From: Owenia fusiformis
Taxonomy: Eukaryota > Annelida > Polychaeta > Sabellida > Oweniidae
Assembly (NCBI GenBank): GCA_903813345.2
Contig: CAIIXF020000042.1
Span: forward strand, 1 to 45,149
DNA: 45,149 nucleotides
Reading direction: 5' to 3'
Below, in pieces: positions 1 to 10,093 of the stretch (positions are counted from its first letter, which is position 1; every line of letters begins with the position of its first letter). The notes under the pieces were generated by a model. It was not told where the DNA came from and did not search any database. It saw nothing but the letters and a program-made list of their open reading frames with translations. Position numbers and translations under genes: made by a program.

Positions 1-65
1 AGAAAAATTTATTTCGTACCGCTCATCCGAGGAGGGTCTCATCCTAAGAGTGTCTCGTCCGGCGA

Positions 66-87
66 CGTGTCATCCCGAGATGACACG
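66..87. repeat. Dyad 1, first copy: CGTGTCATC / GATGACACG
   Basis: Perfect 9-bp inverted repeat with a 4-base CCGA centre, present once in nearly every monomer of both families, starting 35 bp after the GGAGGG mark. It can form a short hairpin or bind a symmetric protein dimer; either is inference. It is conserved across the A/B split although flanking bases differ. Confidence 0.9.
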
Positions 88-102
88 ATGCATCACCACT
101 CT

Positions 103-115
103 GTTCAACTTGAAC
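103..115. repeat. Dyad 3, first copy: GTTCAACTTGAAC
   Basis: Odd palindrome with 6-bp arms GTTCAA and TTGAAC around a central C. It lies 72 bp after the GGAGGG mark in each monomer, at the edge between the GC-rich and AT-rich halves, and is unchanged between families A and B. Changes are rare; I noted the arms altered near 12,458 and 14,601. Function unknown. Confidence 0.85.
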
Positions 116-455
116 TATAACATCATTTTATACCATTAATTTCAATTTTCGAAAGAAAAATTTATTTCGTACCGCTCATCCGAGGAGGGTCTCATCCTAA
201 GAGTGTCTCGTCCGGCGACGTGTCATCCCGAGATGACACGAGGCATCACCACTCTGTTCAACTTGAACTATAACATCATTTTATACCATTAATTTCAATT
301 TTCGAAAGAAAATTTTATTTCGTACCGCTCATCCGAGGAGGGTCTCATCCTAAGAGTGTCTCGTCCGGCGACGTGTCATCCCGAGATGACACGAGGCATC
401 ACCACTCTGTTCAACTTGAACTATAACATCATTTTATACCATTAATTTCAATTTT

Positions 456-475
456 CGAAAGAAAAATTTCTTTCG
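456..475. repeat. Dyad 2, first perfect copy, family A only
   Basis: The arms CGAAAGAAA and TTTCTTTCG flank an AA centre in the AT-rich half, 119 bp after the GGAGGG mark. This is the first unit with perfect arms; earlier units in the window have TTTATTTCG. In family B three substitutions (AGAGAGAAA and TTTATTTCG) break the symmetry, so it is a family A trait. Confidence 0.88.
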
Positions 476-501
476 TACCGCTCATCCGAGGAGGGTCTCA
501 T

Positions 502-507
502 CCATGG
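502..507. other. CCATGG monomer mark, first of five
   Basis: CCTAAG is replaced by CCATGG, three adjacent base changes at once, giving an NcoI site absent from ordinary monomers. Copies lie at 502, 2185, 4021, 7811 and 9341, all in family A. Always followed two to four monomers later by a TATATC unit, it is the clearest phase mark of the higher-order repeat. Confidence 0.9.
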
Positions 508-830
508 AGTGTCTCGTCCGGCGACGTGTCATCCCGAGATGACACGAGGCATCACCACTCTGTTCAACTTGAACTATAACATCATTTTATACCATTAATT
601 TCAATTTTCGAAAGAAAAATTTCTTTCGTACCGCTCATCCGAGGAGGGTCTCATCCTAAGAGTGTCTCGTCCGGCGACGTGTCATCCCGAGATGACACGA
701 GGCATCACCACTCTGTTCAACTTGAACTATAACATCATTTTATACCATTAATTTCAATTTTCGAAAGAAAAATTTCTTTCGTACCGCTCATCCGAGGAGG
801 GTCTCATCCTAAGAGTGTCTCGTCCGGCGA

Positions 831-852
831 CGTGCCATCCCGGGATGACACG
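831..852. repeat. Near-palindrome with GTGCCATCCCGGG
   Basis: As the 22-bp palindrome but with CGTGCCATC on the left, one mismatch. A second copy lies at 2667-2688, 12 monomers downstream; both are directly followed by a unit with CATCTGAGG and TATATC. It marks a distinct monomer type in the higher-order unit. Confidence 0.88.
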
Positions 853-2513
853 AGGCATCACCACTCTGTTCAACTTGAACTATAACATCATTTTATACCA
901 TTAATTTCAATTTTCGAAAGAAAAATTTCTTTCGTACCGCTCATCTGAGGAGTGTCTCATCCTAAGAGTGTCTCGTCCGGCGACGTGTCATCCCTAGATG
1001 ACACGAGGCATCACCACTCTGTTCAACTTGAACTATATCATCATTTTATACCATTAATTTCAATTTTCGAAAGAAAAATTTCTTTCGTAACGCTCATCCG
1101 AGGAGGGTCTCATCCTAAGAGTGTCTCGTCCGACGACGTGTCATCCCGAGATGACACGAGGCATCACCACTCTGTTCAACTTGAACTATAACATCATTTT
1201 ATACCATTAATTTCAATTTTCGAAAGAAAAATTTCTTTCGTACCGCTCATCCGAGGAGGGTCTCATCCTAAGAGTGTCTCGTCCGGCGATTTGTCATCCC
1301 GAGATGACACGAGGCATCACCACTCTGTTCAACTTGAACTATAACATCATTTTATACCATTAATTTCAATTTTCGAAAGAAAAATTTCTTTCGTACCGCT
1401 CATCCGAGGAGGGTCTCATCCTAAGAGTGTCTCGTCCGGCGACGTGTCATCCCGCGATGACACGAGGCATCACCACTCTGTTCAACTTGAACTATAACAT
1501 CATTTTATACCATTAATTTCAATTTTCGAAAGAAAAATTTCTTTCGTACCGCTCATCCGAGGAGGATCTCATCCTAAGAGTGTCTCGTCCGGCGACGTGT
1601 CATCCCGAGATGACACGAGGCATCACCACTCTGTTCAACTTGAACTATAACATCATTTTATACCATTAATTTCAATTTTCGAAAGAAAAATTTCTTTCGT
1701 ACCGCTCATCCGAGGAGGGTCTCATCCTAAGAGTGTCTCGTCCGGCGACGTGTCATCCCGAGATGACACGAGGCATCACCACTCTGTTCAACTTGAACTA
1801 TAACATCATTTTGTACCATTAATTTCAATTTTCGAAAGAAAAATTTCTTTCGTACCGCTCATCCGAGGAGGGTCTCATCCTAAGAGTGTCTCGTCCGGCG
1901 ACGTGTCATCCCGAGATGACACGAGGCATCACCACTCTGTTCAACTTGAACTATAACATCATTTTGTACCATTAATTTCAATTTTCGAAAGAAAAATTTC
2001 TTTCGTACCGCTCATCCGAGGAGGGTCTCATCCTAAGAGTGTCTCGTCCGGCGACGTGTCATCCCGAGATGACACGAGGCATCACCACTCTGTTCAACTT
2101 GAACTATAACATCATTTTATACCATTAATTTCAATTTTCGAAAGAAAAATTTCTTTCGTACCGCTCATCCGAGGAGGGTCTCATCCATGGAGTGTCTCGT
2201 CCGGCGACGTGTCATCCCGAGATGACACGAGGCATCACCACTCTGTTCAACTTGAACTATAACATCATTTTATACCATTAATTTCAATTTTCGAAAGAAA
2301 AATTTCTTTCGTACCGCTCATCCGAGGAGGGTCTCATCCTAAGAGTGTCTCGTCCGGCGACGTGTCATCCCGAGATGACACGAGGCATCACCACTCTGTT
2401 CAACTTGAACTATAACATCATTTTATACCATTAATTTCAATTTTCGAAAGAAAAATTTCTTTCGTACCGCTCATCCGAGGAGGGTCTCATCCTAAGAGTG
2501 TCTCGTCCGGCGA

Positions 2514-2535
2514 CGTGTCATCCCGGGATGACACG
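2514..2535. repeat. Perfect 22-bp palindrome (variant of dyad 1)
   Basis: A change of A to G turns the CCGA centre of dyad 1 into CCGG, so the arms CGTGTCATCCC and GGGATGACACG are perfect complements with no loop. It also makes a CCCGGG (SmaI) site. Found in one monomer of this higher-order unit. Confidence 0.93.
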
Positions 2536-4900
2536 AGGCATCACCACTCTGTTCAACTTGAACTATAACATCATTTTATACCATTAATTTCAATTTTCGA
2601 AAGAAAAATTTATTTCGTACCGCTCATCCGAGGAGGGTCTCATCCTAAGAGTGTCTCGTCCGGCGACGTGCCATCCCGGGATGACACGAGGCATCACCAC
2701 TCTGTTCAACTTGAACTATAACATCATTTTATACCATTAATTTCAATTTTCGAAAGAAAAATTTCTTTCGTACCGCTCATCTGAGGAGGGTCTCATCCTA
2801 AGAGTGTCTCGTCCGGCGACGTGTCATCCCGAGATGACACGAGGCATCACCACTCTGTTCAACTTGAACTATATCATCATTTTATACCATTAATTTCAAT
2901 TTTCGAAAGAAAAATTTCTTTCGTAACGCTCATCCGAGGAGGGTCTCATCCTAAGAGTGTCTCGTCCGACGACGTGTCATCCCGAGATGACACGAGGCAT
3001 CACCACTCTGTTCAACTTGAACTATAACATCATTTTATACCATTAATTTCAATTTTCGAAAGAAAAATTTCTTTCGTACCGCTCATCCGAGGAGGGTCTC
3101 ATCCTAAGAGTGTCTCGTCCGGCGACGTGTCATCCCGAGATGACACGAGGCATCACCACTCTGTTCAACTTGAACTATAACATCATTTTATACCATTAAT
3201 TTCAATTTTCGAAAGAAAAATTTCTTTCGTACCGCTCATCCGAGGAGGGTCTCATCCTAAGAGTGTCTCGTCCGGCGACGTGTCATCCCGCGATGACACG
3301 AGGCATCACCACTCTGTTCAACTTGAACTATAACATCATTTTATACCATTAATTTCAATTTTCGAAAGAAAAATTTCTTTCGTACCGCTCATCCGAGGAG
3401 GATCTCATCCTAAGAGTGTCTCGTCCGGCGACGTGTCATCCCGAGATGACACGAGGCATCACCACTCTGTTCAACTTGAACTATAACATCATTTTATACC
3501 ATTAATTTCAATTTTCGAAAGAAAAATTTCTTTCGTACCGCTCATCCGAGGAGGGTCTCATCCTAAGAGTGTCTCGTCCGGCGACGTGTCATCCCGAGAT
3601 GACACGAGGCATCACCACTCTGTTCAACTTGAACTATAACATCATTTTGTACCATTAATTTCAATTTTCGAAAGAAAAATTTCTTTCGTACCGCTCATCC
3701 GAGGAGGGTCTCATCCTAAGAGTGTCTCGTCCGGCGACGTGTCATCCCGAGATGACACGAGGCATCACCACTCTGTTCAACTTGAACTATAACATCATTT
3801 TGTACCATTAATTTCAATTTTCGAAAGAAAAATTTCTTTCGTACCGCTCATCCGAGGAGGGTCTCATCCTAAGAGTGTCTCGTCCGGCGACGTGTCATCC
3901 CGAGATGACACGAGGCATCACCACTCTGTTCAACTTGAACTATAACATCATTTTATACCATTAATTTCAATTTTCGAAAGAAAAATTTCTTTCGTACCGC
4001 TCATCCGAGGAGGGTCTCATCCATGGAGTGTCTCGTCCGGCGACGTGTCATCCCGAGATGACACGAGGCATCACCACTCTGTTCAACTTGAACTATAACA
4101 TCATTTTATACCATTAATTTCAATTTTCGAAAGAAAAATTTCTTTCGTACCGCTCATCCGAGGAGGGTCTCATCCTAAGAGTGTCTCGTCCGGCGACGTG
4201 TCATCCCGAGATGACACGAGGCATCACCACTCTGTTCAACTTGAACTATAACATCATTTTATACCATTAATTTCAATTTTCGAAAGAAAAATTTCTTTCG
4301 TACCGCTCATCCGAGGAGGGTCTCATCCTAAGAGTGTCTCGTCCGGCGACGTGTCATCCCGAGATGACACGAGGCATCACCACTCTGTTCAACTTGAACT
4401 ATATCATCATTTTATACCATTAATTTCAATTTTCGAAAGAAAAATTTCTTTCGTAACGCTCATCCGAGGAGGGTCTCATCCTAAGAGTGTCTCGTCCGAC
4501 GACGTGTCATCCCGAGATGACACGAGGCATCACCACTCTGTTCAACTTGAACTATAACATCATTTTATACCATTAATTTCAATTTTCGAAAGAAAAATTT
4601 CTTTCGTACCGCTCATCCGAGGAGGGTCTCATCCTAAGAGTGTCTCGTCCGGCGACGTGTCATCCCGAGATGACACGAGGCATCACCACTCTGTTCAACT
4701 TGAACTATAACATCATTTTATACCATTAATTTCAATTTTCGAAAGAAAAATTTCTTTCGTACCGCTCATCCGAGGAGGGTCTCATCCTAAGAGTGTCTCG
4801 TCCGGCGACGTGTCATCCCGAGATGACACGAGGCATCACCACTCTGTTCAACTTGAACTATAACATCATTTTATACCATTAATTTCAATTTTCGAAAGAA

Positions 4901-6762
4901 TAATTTCTTTCGTACCGCTCATCCGAGGAGGGTCTCATCCTAAGAGTGTCTCGTCCGGCGACGTGTCATCCCGAGATGACACGAGGCATCACCACTCTGT
5001 TCAACTTGAACTATAACATCATTTTAAACCATTAATTTCAATTTTCGAAAGAAAAATTTCTTTCGTACCGCTCATCCGAGGAGGGTCTCATCCTAAGAGT
5101 GTCTCGTCCGGCGACGTGTCATCCCGAGATGACACGAGGCATCACCACTCTGTTCAACTTGAACTATAACATCATTTTATACCATTAATTTCAATTTTCG
5201 AAAGAAAAATTTCTTTCGTACCGCTCATCCGAGGAGGGTCTCATCCTAAGAGTGTCTCGTCCGGCGACGTGTCATCCCGAGATGACACGAGGCATCACCA
5301 CGCTGTTCAACTTGAACTATAACATCATTTTATACCATTAATTTCAATTTTCGAAAGAAAAATTTCTTTCGTACCGCTCATCCGAGGAGGGTCTCATCCT
5401 AAGAGTGTCTCGTCCGGCGACGTGTCATCCCGAGATGACACGAGGCATCACCACTCTGTTCAACTTGAACTATAACATCATTTTATACCATTAATTTCAA
5501 TTTTCGAAAGAAAAATTTCTTTCGTACCGCTCATCCGAGGAGGGTCTCATCCTAAGAGTGTCTCGTCCGGCGACGTGTCATCCCGAGATGACACGAGGCA
5601 TCACCACTCTGTTCAACTTGAACTATAACATCATTTTATACCATTAATTTCAATTTTTGAAAGAAAAATTTCTTTCGTACCGCTCATCCGAGGAGGGTCT
5701 CATCCTAAGAGTGTCTCGTCCGGCGACGTGTCATCCCGAGATGACACGAGGCATCACCACTCTGTTCAACTTGAACTATAACATCATTTTATACCATTAA
5801 TTTCAATTTTCGAAAGAAAAATTTCTTTCGTACCGCTCATCCGAGGAGGGTCTCATCCTAAGAGTGTCTCGTCCGGCGACGTGTCATCCCGAGATGACAC
5901 GAGGCATCACCACTCTGTTCAACTTGAACTATAACATCATTTTATACCATTAATTTCAATTTTCGAAAGAAAAATTTCTTTCGTACCGCTCATTCGAGGA
6001 GGGTCTCATCCTAAGAGTGTCTCGTCCGGCGACGTGTCATCCGGAGATGACACGAGGCATCACCACTCTGTTCAACTTGAACTATAACATCATTTTATAC
6101 CATTAATTTCAATTTTCGAAAGAAAAATTTCTTTCGTACCGCTCATCCGAGGAGGGTCTCATCCTAAGAGTGTCTCGTCCGGCGACGTGTCATCCCGAGA
6201 TGACACGAGGCATCACCACTCTGTTCAACTTGAACTATAACATCATTTTATACCATTAATTTCAATTTTCGAAAGAAAAATTTCTTTCGTACCGCTCATC
6301 CGAGGAGGGTCTCATCCTAAGAGTGTCTCGTCCGGCGACGTGTCATCCCGAGATGACACGAGGCATCACCACTCTGTTCAACTTGAACTATAACATCATT
6401 TTATACCATTAATTTCAATTTTCGAAAGAAAAATTTCTTTCGTACCGCTCATCCGAGGAGGGTATCATCCTAAGAGTGTCTCGTCCGGCGACGTGTCATC
6501 CCGAGATGACACGAGGCATCACCACTCTGTTCAACTTGAACTATAACATCATTTTATACCATTAATTTCAATTTTGGAAAGATAAATTTCTTTCGTACCG
6601 CTCATCCGAGGAGGGTCTCATCCTAAGAGTGTCTCGTCCGGCGACGTGTCATCCCGAGATGACACGAGGCATCACCACTCTGTTCAACTTGAACTATAAC
6701 ATCATTTTATACCATTAATTTCAATTTTCGAAAGAAAAATTTCTTTCGTACCGCTCATCCGA
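4901..6762. repeat. Segment duplication in family A, copy 1
   Basis: A run of about 12 monomers with its own variant order: AATAATTT at about 4900, CCACGCTG at about 5299, CAATTTTTG at 5651, CATTCGAGG at about 5991, CATCCGGAG at about 6039 and TTTTGGAAAGATAAAT at about 6573. The same series appears again from about 10,068. The offset is 5167 bp up to the CAATTTTTG mark and 5320 bp after it, so the second copy has one more monomer. Some variants here are private, such as TTAAACC near 5026 and GGTATCATCC near 6462, so changes have also arisen since the duplication. Confidence 0.85.
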
Positions 6763-7221
6763 GGAGGGTCTCATCCTAAGAGTGTCTCGTCTGGCGACGT
6801 GTCATCCCGAGATGACACGAGGCATCACCACTCTGTTCAACTTGAACTATAACATCATTTTGTACCATTAATTTCAATTTTCGAAAGAAAAATTTCTTTC
6901 GTACCGCTCATCCGAGGAGGGTCTCATCCTAAGAGTGTCTCGTCCGGCGACGTGTCATCCCGAGATGACACGAGGCATCACCACTCTGTTCAACTTGAAC
7001 TATAACATCATTTAATACCATTAATTTCAATTTTCGAAAGAAAAATTTCTTTCGTACCGCTCATCCGAGGAGGGTCTCATCCTAAGAGTGTCTCGTCCGG
7101 CGACGTGTCATCCCGAGATGACACGAGGCATCACCACTCTGTTCAACTTGAACTATAACATCATTTTATACCATTAATTTCAATTTTCGAAAGAAAAATT
7201 TCTTTCGTACCGCTCATCCGA

Positions 7222-7339
7222 GGAGGGTCTCATCCTAAGAGTGTCTCGTCCGGCGACGTGTCATCCCGAGATGACACGAGGCATCACCACTCTGTTCAAC
7301 TTGAACTATAACAAAATTTCTTTCGTACCGCTCATCCGA
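7222..7339. repeat. 118-bp family A monomer with a 35-bp deletion
   Basis: The unit that starts at 7222 is 118 bp long. The sequence runs from ACTATAAC directly into AAAATTTCTTTCG at about 7312-7316, so 35 bp of the AT-rich half are gone, including TCATTTTATACC and the left arm CGAAAGAAA of the AT-rich dyad. The edges share only A residues. It is the only unit of non-standard length in family A. It also removes the usual TAA context, which creates a 62-codon open stretch at 7241-7429 that I do not regard as a gene. Confidence 0.93.
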
Positions 7340-8563
7340 GGAGGGTCTCATCCTAAGAGTGTCTCGTCCGGCGACGTGTCATCCCGAGATGACACGAGGC
7401 ATCACCACTCTGTTCAACTTGAACTATAACATCATTTTGTACCATTAATTTCAATTTTCGAAAGAAAAATTTCTTTCGTACCGCTCATCCGAGGAGGGTC
7501 TCATCCTAAGAGTGTCTCGTCTGGCGACGTGTCATCCCGAGATGACACGAGGCATCACCACTCTGTTCAACTTGAACTATAACATCATTTTGTACCATTA
7601 ATTTCAATTTTCGAAAGAAAAATTTCTTTCGTACCGCTCATCCGAGGAGGGTCTCATCCTAAGAGTGTCTCGTCCGGCGACGTGTCATCCCGAGATGACA
7701 CGAGGCATCACCACTCTGTTCAACTTGAACTATAACATCATTTTATACCATTAATTTCAATTTTCGAAAGAAAAATTTCTTTCGTACCGCTCATCCGAGG
7801 AGGGTCTCATCCATGGAGTGTCTCGTCCGGCGACGTGTCATCCCGAGATGACACGAGGCATCACCACTCTGTTCAACTTGAACTATAACATCCTTTTATA
7901 CCATTAATTTCAATTTTCGAAAGAAAAATTTCTTTCGTACCGCTCATCCGAGGAGGGTCTCATCCTAAGAGTGTCTCGTCCGGCGACGTGTCATCCCGAG
8001 ATGACACGAGGCATCACCACTCTGTTCAACTTGAACTATAACATCATTTTATACCATTAATTTCAATTTTCGAAAGAAAAATTTCTTTCGTACCGCTCAT
8101 CCGAGGAGGGTCTCATCCTAAGAGTGTCTCGTCCGGCGACGTGTCATCCCGGGATGACACGAGGCATCACCACTCTGTTCAACTTGAACTATAACATCAT
8201 TTTATACCATTAATTTCAATTTTCGAAAGAAAAATTTCTTTCGTACCGCTCATCCGAGGAGGGTCTCATCCTAAGAGTGTCTCGTCCGGCGACGTGTCAT
8301 CCCGAGATGACACGAGGCATCACCACTCTGTTCAACTTGAACTATATCATCATTTTATACCATTAATTTCAATTTTCGAAAGAAAAATTTCTTTCGTAAC
8401 GCTCATCCGAGGAGGGTCTCATCCTAAGAGTGTCTCGTCCGACGACGTGTCATCCCGAGATGACACGAGGCATCACCACTCTGTTCAACTTGAACTATAA
8501 CATCATTTTATACCATTAATTTCAATTTTCGAAAGAAAAATTTCTTTCGTACCGCTCATCCGA
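7340..8563. repeat. Higher-order unit of family A, copy 1 of a 1530-bp repeat
   Basis: Eight monomers in the order TTTTGTACC; CTGGCGAC plus TTTTGTACC; consensus; CCATGG (7811); consensus; CCCGGG palindrome (8140-8161); TATATC plus GTAACGC (8343); GACGACG. The same order recurs exactly 1530 bp, or 10 monomers, downstream. The CCATGG unit has a private change, CATCCTTTTATA, near 7890. The order also matches the arrays at 1-4620, so this cassette was reused several times during growth of the array. Confidence 0.87.
8140..8161. repeat. Perfect 22-bp palindrome, second copy
   Basis: Same CCCGGG-centred palindrome as at 2514-2535, in the monomer just before a TATATC unit. It is part of the 1530-bp repeat and has its partner at 9670-9691. 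Confidence 0.93.
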
Positions 8564-8869
8564 GGAGGGTCTCATCCTAAGAGTGTCTCGTCCGGCGACG
8601 TGTCATCCCGAGATGACACGAGGCATCACCACTCTGTTCAACTTGAACTATAACATCATTTTATACCATTAATTTCAATTTTCGAAAGAAAAATTTCTTT
8701 CGTACCGCTCATCCGAGGAGGGTCTCATCCTAAGAGTGTCTCGTCCGGCGACGTGTCATCCCGAGATGACACGAGGCATCACCACTCTGTTCAACTTGAA
8801 CTATATCATCATTTTATACCATTAATTTCAATTTTCGAAAGAAAAATTTCTTTCGTAACGCTCATCCGA
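8564..8869. repeat. Two linking monomers, one a repeat of the TATATC unit
   Basis: These two units separate the two copies of the 1530-bp repeat. The second, starting at 8717, carries TATATC (8802) and GTAACGC, three monomers after the same variant at 8343. The next unit, at 8870, has GGCGAC and not GACGACG, so the pair of variants normally seen in successive monomers is broken here. This is probably the crossover region that made the duplication. Confidence 0.75.
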
Positions 8870-10093
8870 GGAGGGTCTCATCCTAAGAGTGTCTCGTCCG
8901 GCGACGTGTCATCCCGAGATGACACGAGGCATCACCACTCTGTTCAACTTGAACTATAACATCATTTTGTACCATTAATTTCAATTTTCGAAAGAAAAAT
9001 TTCTTTCGTACCGCTCATCCGAGGAGGGTCTCATCCTAAGAGTGTCTCGTCTGGCGACGTGTCATCCCGAGATGACACGAGGCATCACCACTCTGTTCAA
9101 CTTGAACTATAACATCATTTTGTACCATTAATTTCAATTTTCGAAAGAAAAATTTCTTTCGTACCGCTCATCCGAGGAGGGTCTCATCCTAAGAGTGTCT
9201 CGTCCGGCGACGTGTCATCCCGAGATGACACGAGGCATCACCACTCTGTTCAACTTGAACTATAACATCATTTTATACCATTAATTTCAATTTTCGAAAG
9301 AAAAATTTCTTTCGTACCGCTCATCCGAGGAGGGTCTCATCCATGGAGTGTCTCGTCCGGCGACGTGTCATCCCGAGATGACACGAGGCATCACCACTCT
9401 GTTCAACTTGAACTATAACATCATTTTATACCATTAATTTCAATTTTCGAAAGAAAAATTTCTTTCGTACCGCTCATCCGAGGAGGGTCTCATCCTAAGA
9501 GTGTCTCGTCCGGCGACGTGTCATCCCGAGATGACACGAGGCATCACCACTCTGTTCAACTTGAACTATAACATCATTTTATACCATTAATTTCAATTTT
9601 CGAAAGAAAAATTTCTTTCGTACCGCTCATCCGAGGAGGGTCTCATCCTAAGAGTGTCTCGTCCGGCGACGTGTCATCCCGGGATGACACGAGGCATCAC
9701 CACTCTGTTCAACTTGAACTATAACATCATTTTATACCATTAATTTCAATTTTCGAAAGAAAAATTTCTTTCGTACCGCTCATCCGAGGAGGGTCTCATC
9801 CTAAGAGTGTCTCGTCCGGCGACGTGTCATCCCGAGATGACACGAGGCATCACCACTCTGTTCAACTTGAACTATATCATCATTTTATACCATTAATTTC
9901 AATTTTCGAAAGAAAAATTTCTTTCGTAACGCTCATCCGAGGAGGGTCTCATCCTAAGAGTGTCTCGTCCGACGACGTGTCATCCCGAGATGACACGAGG
10001 CATCACCACTCTGTTCAACTTGAACTATAACATCATTTTATACCATTAATTTCAATTTTCGAAAGAATAATTTCTTTCGTAACGCTCATCCGA
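8870..10093. repeat. Higher-order unit of family A, copy 2 of a 1530-bp repeat
   Basis: Eight monomers that repeat 7340-8563 mark for mark at an offset of 1530 bp: TTTTGTACC, CTGGCGAC, CCATGG at 9341, the CCCGGG palindrome at 9670-9691, TATATC at 9873 and GACGACG. The last unit ends with AATAATTT and GTAACGC, which belong to the start of the following segment, so the next recombination join lies near 10,060-10,090. Confidence 0.87.
9670..9691. repeat. Perfect 22-bp palindrome, third copy
   Basis: Same palindrome, exactly 1530 bp after the copy at 8140-8161, as expected from the duplication of that higher-order unit. Confidence 0.93.

Larger units (their letters stand above)
1..4620. repeat. 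Irregular 10-12-mer higher-order repeat in family A
   Basis: Variant monomers recur in the same order. CCATGG in place of CCTAAG occurs at 502, 2185 and 4021, spaced 1683 and 1836 bp (11 and 12 monomers). TATATC in place of TATAAC occurs at 1034, 2870 and 4400, spaced 1836 and 1530 bp (12 and 10 monomers). GACGACG, CCCGCGATG, GGATCTC and two successive TTTTGTACC units follow TATATC in the first two copies. The unit length differs because the monomers with CCCGGG or GTGCCATCCCGGG between CCATGG and TATATC are present, absent or single. Unequal exchange in whole monomers explains this. Confidence 0.88.

Noticed and set aside
66-87. Rho-independent terminator in each monomer
   Set aside because: The hairpin CGTGTCATC/GATGACACG is not followed by a run of T, and the context is a eukaryotic-type satellite, not a bacterial operon.
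103-115. Pol III B-box or tRNA-derived repeat
   Set aside because: GTTCAACTTGAAC resembles part of GGTTCGANNCC, but the final CC is missing, there is no A-box at the right distance and no cloverleaf can be drawn.
952-10030. Short open frames at 952-1191, 2821-3027, 4351-4557, 7241-7429, 8294-8500, 8753-8959 and 9824-10030 as protein genes
   Set aside because: They are the same satellite text read through one altered TAA codon or across the 35-bp deletion. They have no separate upstream region, no domain and start at arbitrary points of the monomer.
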